36,304 nucleotides of DNA from Clostridiales bacterium (GTDB lineage Bacteria; Bacillota; Clostridia; Lachnospirales; Lachnospiraceae): the NCBI GenBank assembly GCA_029098165.1, contig JAQXNU010000036.1:1-36304 (forward strand), written 5' to 3'. The position numbers and the translations under genes were made by a program. Positions 33,692 to 36,304 of the stretch are shown in pieces. Below the pieces are notes generated by a model. The model had not been told where the DNA came from. It saw only the letters and a list, made by a program, of their open reading frames with translations, and did no database searches. Numbering within the stretch: the stretch's first letter is position 1; every line of letters starts with the position of its first letter.

Positions 33692-34744
33692 TTACTTCAC
33701 CTCCTGACCTGTTATTCTTTCTTGATAACTCTTACGTAATTGTCCACAGGCTGCATTAATATCTGAGCCCATTTCTCTTCTGATTGTAACATTTATTCTA
33801 TTTTTTTCAAGTATATTTTTGAAATTCTGTATATTGTCACCAGTCGAGCGCTTGTAATCTCGCTCTTTTATAGGGTTTACAGGAATTAAATTCACATGAC
33901 AATTTTTTCTCTTGATCAGGTGGTAGAGCTCCATTGCCTGAGTTTCGCTGTCGTTCACACCCTTTACTAAGGAATACTCAAAACTGATACGACGTTTCGT
34001 TTTTTCATAATAGTAATCACATGCAGAAAGAACTTCTTCCAAAGTAAAACTGTTTGCAACTGGCATGATTTTCTTTCTATCTTCATCATTCGGAGCATGC
34101 AAGGATAATGCAAGAGTAATTGTCAATCCTTCGTCCGCCAGTTGTCTGATTTTCGGTGCAAGCCCACAAGTAGATACAGTAATATTACGCTGGGAGATAT
34201 TTAATCCCTTTTCATCTGACAACATACGAACGAATTTGACGATATTATCGTAATTGTCCATCGGTTCTCCAGTTCCCATTACAACGACATTACTTACTCG
34301 TTCTCCAGTAATGTGCTGAATTCGGTAAATTTCATCTAGCATCTCGGATGCTGTAAGATTTCGTGTCAAGCCACCGATGGTCGATGCACAGAATCGACAT
34401 CCCATGCGGCATCCAACCTGTGATGAGATACAAACAGAATTTCCATGATGATATCTCATCAATACGCTTTCGATTACGTTGTTGTCGTTTAATTCGAAAA
34501 GGAACTTGTTCGTCCCATCAATCTTAGACTCTAACCTTTCTACTTGTTTCAGACAGATCAGTTCAAAATTCTCTTTTAACTTTTCTCTTAATGCAATGGA
34601 AAGATTGGTCATCTGATCAAAATTTTCAACTAATTTCACATGCATCCACTCGTAAATTTGTGCTGCACGGAACTTCTTCTCTCCAAGCTTTAATAATTCC
34701 TCTTCTAGTTCCTTAAATGATAAAGATTTAATGTCAATTTTCAA
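33692..34744 (-). CDS. rlmN: 23S rRNA/tRNA adenine-C2 methyltransferase RlmN
   Basis: A radical-SAM enzyme of about 350 residues that methylates A2503 of 23S rRNA and A37 of tRNAs. The iron-sulphur motif CRMGCRFC is present, together with MGTGEPMDNYDNIV, ISQRNITVSTCG and the late IRREMGSDINAACGQL with the methyl-carrying Cys. The predicted start is TTG 34744, seven bases after AGAGG and four bases after the rsmB stop; the ATG at 34783 would overlap rsmB and lacks a site. It sits between rsmB and prpC as in Bacillus. Confidence 0.95.
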   Translation of the reverse strand: MKIDIKSLSFKELEEELLKLGEKKFRAAQIYEWMHVKLVENFDQMTNLSIALREKLKENFELICLKQVERLESKIDGTNKFLFELNDNNVIESVLMRYHHGNSVCISSQVGCRMGCRFCASTIGGLTRNLTASEMLDEIYRIQHITGERVSNVVVMGTGEPMDNYDNIVKFVRMLSDEKGLNISQRNITVSTCGLAPKIRQLADEGLTITLALSLHAPNDEDRKKIMPVANSFTLEEVLSACDYYYEKTKRRISFEYSLVKGVNDSETQAMELYHLIKRKNCHVNLIPVNPIKERDYKRSTGDNIQNFKNILEKNRINVTIRREMGSDINAACGQLRKSYQERITGQEVK

Positions 34745-34748
34745 AGTC

Positions 34749-36086
34749 TTACCTCTTTCTAAGTCTAGCGATAAAGAATCCATCGGTATTCCATTGATAA
34801 GGAAGTACTTGAAGATATCCCGCCTTCGTAGTTTCAGACCACATCTTCTCTGGCAAATATGGATTTAGGTCTTCTAACTCAAAACCTAATGTTTTAAGGA
34901 ATTCCACATTTTCTTCATTCTCCATCGGATTAATCGTACAAGTGCTATAAATCAGTATTTTCCCTGGTTTTACATAACTTGTAACAACTTTTAATATATC
35001 TTTTTGTAACTGTGCCAGTTCTTTCATAGCGTCCCATGTCATATTATACTTGATGTCAGGTTTTTTTCCAATGACACCAAGACCGGAACACGGAAGATCC
35101 GCAATCACGACATCTGCGCTTTCTTTTAATTCTTCATTTGGTATCAAAGCATCCGAAACTTTCGCTGTCAAGTTTTTAATGCCAAGTCGTGATGCATTCT
35201 CAGCAATTAGATCCGCTTTTCGCTGTGTCTTATCAAAGGAACGAACGTGACCAGTCCCATGTAATAACTGTGCGACATGAATCGATTTACCACCAGGCGC
35301 AGCACATACATCGATAATCTGATCATTGTCTTTGACACCAGCAATCTTGCCAACCAGCATAGAACTCTCATCCTGAACAGTATATAGCCCTTGTGCAAAG
35401 CTTGCAAGACGTTCTAGAGAATCGTAATTCTTAATACGAAGAGCTTCTGGTAATATGTGACCACCTTCCACTTCAACGCCTTCATTAACTAAAATTTCTT
35501 TTAGTTTTTCTACCGATACTTTATTCAGATCACAGCGAATGGTTGTTTCTTTCTCTGCACGATATGACTCTAAGATCTTTCTTGTATTCTCAATTCCAAA
35601 TCTCTTTTTCCAGAAATTCACGAGCCATAACGGAGTTGAAAACTCATAGCTTAATAGATCTGCTTCCTTCATTTTCTCTGGCATGCTCATGAGCACATCT
35701 TTCTGACGAACCATAGCACGGAGAATTCCATTGACGAATCCAGACAATCCAGCAAGACCACGCTTCTTTGCCAGCTTCACTGCTTCATTACAAACCGCAG
35801 AATCTGGAATCTGTGTCATATATTTTAACTGATACACACCCATTCGCAAAATATTACGAATCAATGGCTTCATTTTTGCTACTTTTACTTTTGAAAAGCG
35901 ATCGATGTCATAATCTAGTGTAATCTTAAATTCCACACATCCTGTTACCAGTCGAGAAATAAACGCACGATCTTGTTTCTCCAATTCCGCTGCCTTCTTC
36001 AACCCGTCGTTGATCACAAGATGACTTAATTTCTTCTCCTCCAATATGTCCACTAACATACTAAGCGCAATTTCCCTTGCGTTCAT
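34749..36086 (-). CDS. rsmB: 16S rRNA (cytosine967-C5)-methyltransferase RsmB
   Basis: A 445-residue protein with an N-terminal NusB-like RNA-binding domain (about 1-140, NAREIALSMLVDILEE...) and a C-terminal SAM methyltransferase domain. The SAM-binding motif is DVCAAPGGKS; the cysteines of m5C catalysis are in LPCSGLGVIGKKPDIKY and YSTCTINPMENEE. Start ATG 36086 has GGAGG six bases upstream; an in-frame extension to 36143 would overlap the neighbouring gene. It follows the zinc peptidase by 31 bases. Confidence 0.96.
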   Translation of the reverse strand: MNAREIALSMLVDILEEKKLSHLVINDGLKKAAELEKQDRAFISRLVTGCVEFKITLDYDIDRFSKVKVAKMKPLIRNILRMGVYQLKYMTQIPDSAVCNEAVKLAKKRGLAGLSGFVNGILRAMVRQKDVLMSMPEKMKEADLLSYEFSTPLWLVNFWKKRFGIENTRKILESYRAEKETTIRCDLNKVSVEKLKEILVNEGVEVEGGHILPEALRIKNYDSLERLASFAQGLYTVQDESSMLVGKIAGVKDNDQIIDVCAAPGGKSIHVAQLLHGTGHVRSFDKTQRKADLIAENASRLGIKNLTAKVSDALIPNEELKESADVVIADLPCSGLGVIGKKPDIKYNMTWDAMKELAQLQKDILKVVTSYVKPGKILIYSTCTINPMENEENVEFLKTLGFELEDLNPYLPEKMWSETTKAGYLQVLPYQWNTDGFFIARLRKR

Positions 36087-36117
36087 TCTTATCCTCCATA
36101 TAGCTTTAGATGTAACT

Positions 36118-36304
36118 TTAGTCGTTTCTTCTGCGATTTCCAAATAGCAAGATCAGTCGGAAAAGCTGAAGAATCGAAGCTGCTGCAGCTGCCACATAAG
36201 TGAGTGCTGCTGCACGTAAAACTTTCGCAGTTTTATTTAACTCATCTGAACGTAAAATCCCACTATCAGATAACATACGCAATGCTCGATTTGAAGCATT
36301 GAAT
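36118..36304 (-). CDS. Zinc metallopeptidase YugP-like, C-terminal part (runs off right edge)
   Basis: The last 61 codons are inside the window; the gene begins beyond 36304. The fragment FNASNRALRMLSDSGILR, then LRAAALTYVAAAAASILQL and a basic end GNRRRND match the C terminus of the membrane neutral zinc metallopeptidase family (PF04298, YugP): a helix after the catalytic domain, then a terminal membrane helix. The zinc motif itself lies outside the window. It is the upstream neighbour of rsmB in many Clostridia. Confidence 0.85.
   Translation of the reverse strand, partial: FNASNRALRMLSDSGILRSDELNKTAKVLRAAALTYVAAAAASILQLFRLILLFGNRRRND

Overview
The window looks like a chromosomal stretch from a low-GC, endospore-forming Clostridia-class Firmicute, probably Lachnospiraceae. 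The evidence is the spoIIGA-sigE-sigG cluster, a division and wall (dcw) cluster led by mraZ-rsmH-ftsL, AGGAGG-type ribosome sites, frequent GTG/TTG starts and AT-rich spacers. I place it near the Lachnoclostridium phytofermentans type of genome from memory of gene content only. Almost every gene is on the minus strand; only a secreted Ig-like protein and a chemoreceptor are on the plus strand.

Layout, left to right. (1) 1-2055: the 5' end of a lipoprotein gene, a LacI-family repressor with a near-consensus promoter, and a 740-base gene-free, AT-rich stretch holding a perfect LacI-type operator palindrome. (2) 2056-6371: the early sporulation sigma block spoIIGA (pro-sigma-E protease), sigE and sigG, with a beta-CASP metallo-beta-lactamase RNase-like gene between sigE and sigG that has its own consensus promoter. 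A Spo0A box lies upstream of spoIIGA. (3) 6786-10260: the two plus-strand genes. (4) 10445-11980: a small locus that looks decayed. It has a 5' remnant of a PadR regulator, a SIMPL-domain protein with no recognisable start or export signal, and a downstream gene whose signal segment is out of frame across an A8 run. (5) 12277-24563: the dcw cluster in transcription order mraZ, rsmH, ftsL, two class B penicillin-binding proteins, murD, ftsW/spoVE, murA, divIB, ftsZ. mraY, murG and ftsA are not in it. mraZ is preceded by a sigma-A promoter embedded in an array of 10-base repeats that fits an autoregulatory MraZ operator. (6) 24806-27361: a small membrane protein, lgt and ychF, with a large nested inverted repeat between lgt and the small gene. 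(7) 27829-36304: a housekeeping operon running Zn-peptidase (partial), rsmB, rlmN, prpC, prkC, rsgA, rpe, a PilZ protein and thiN, ending in an intrinsic terminator.

The genes share a theme: peptidoglycan synthesis and septation (dcw cluster), its signalling (PrkC/PrpC with PASTA domains), lipoprotein maturation (Lgt), ribosome maturation (RsmB, RlmN, RsgA, RsmH) and commitment to sporulation (SpoIIGA, SigE, SigG, SpoVD-like PBP). I found no CRISPR array, rRNA, tRNA, insertion sequence or prophage. I do not see a clearly new multi-gene system. The most unusual items are the MraZ repeat array, the decayed PadR/SIMPL locus with its homopolymer frameshift, the reduced dcw gene order, a KTA (not KTG) motif in one PBP, and the gene-free region with LacI operators.
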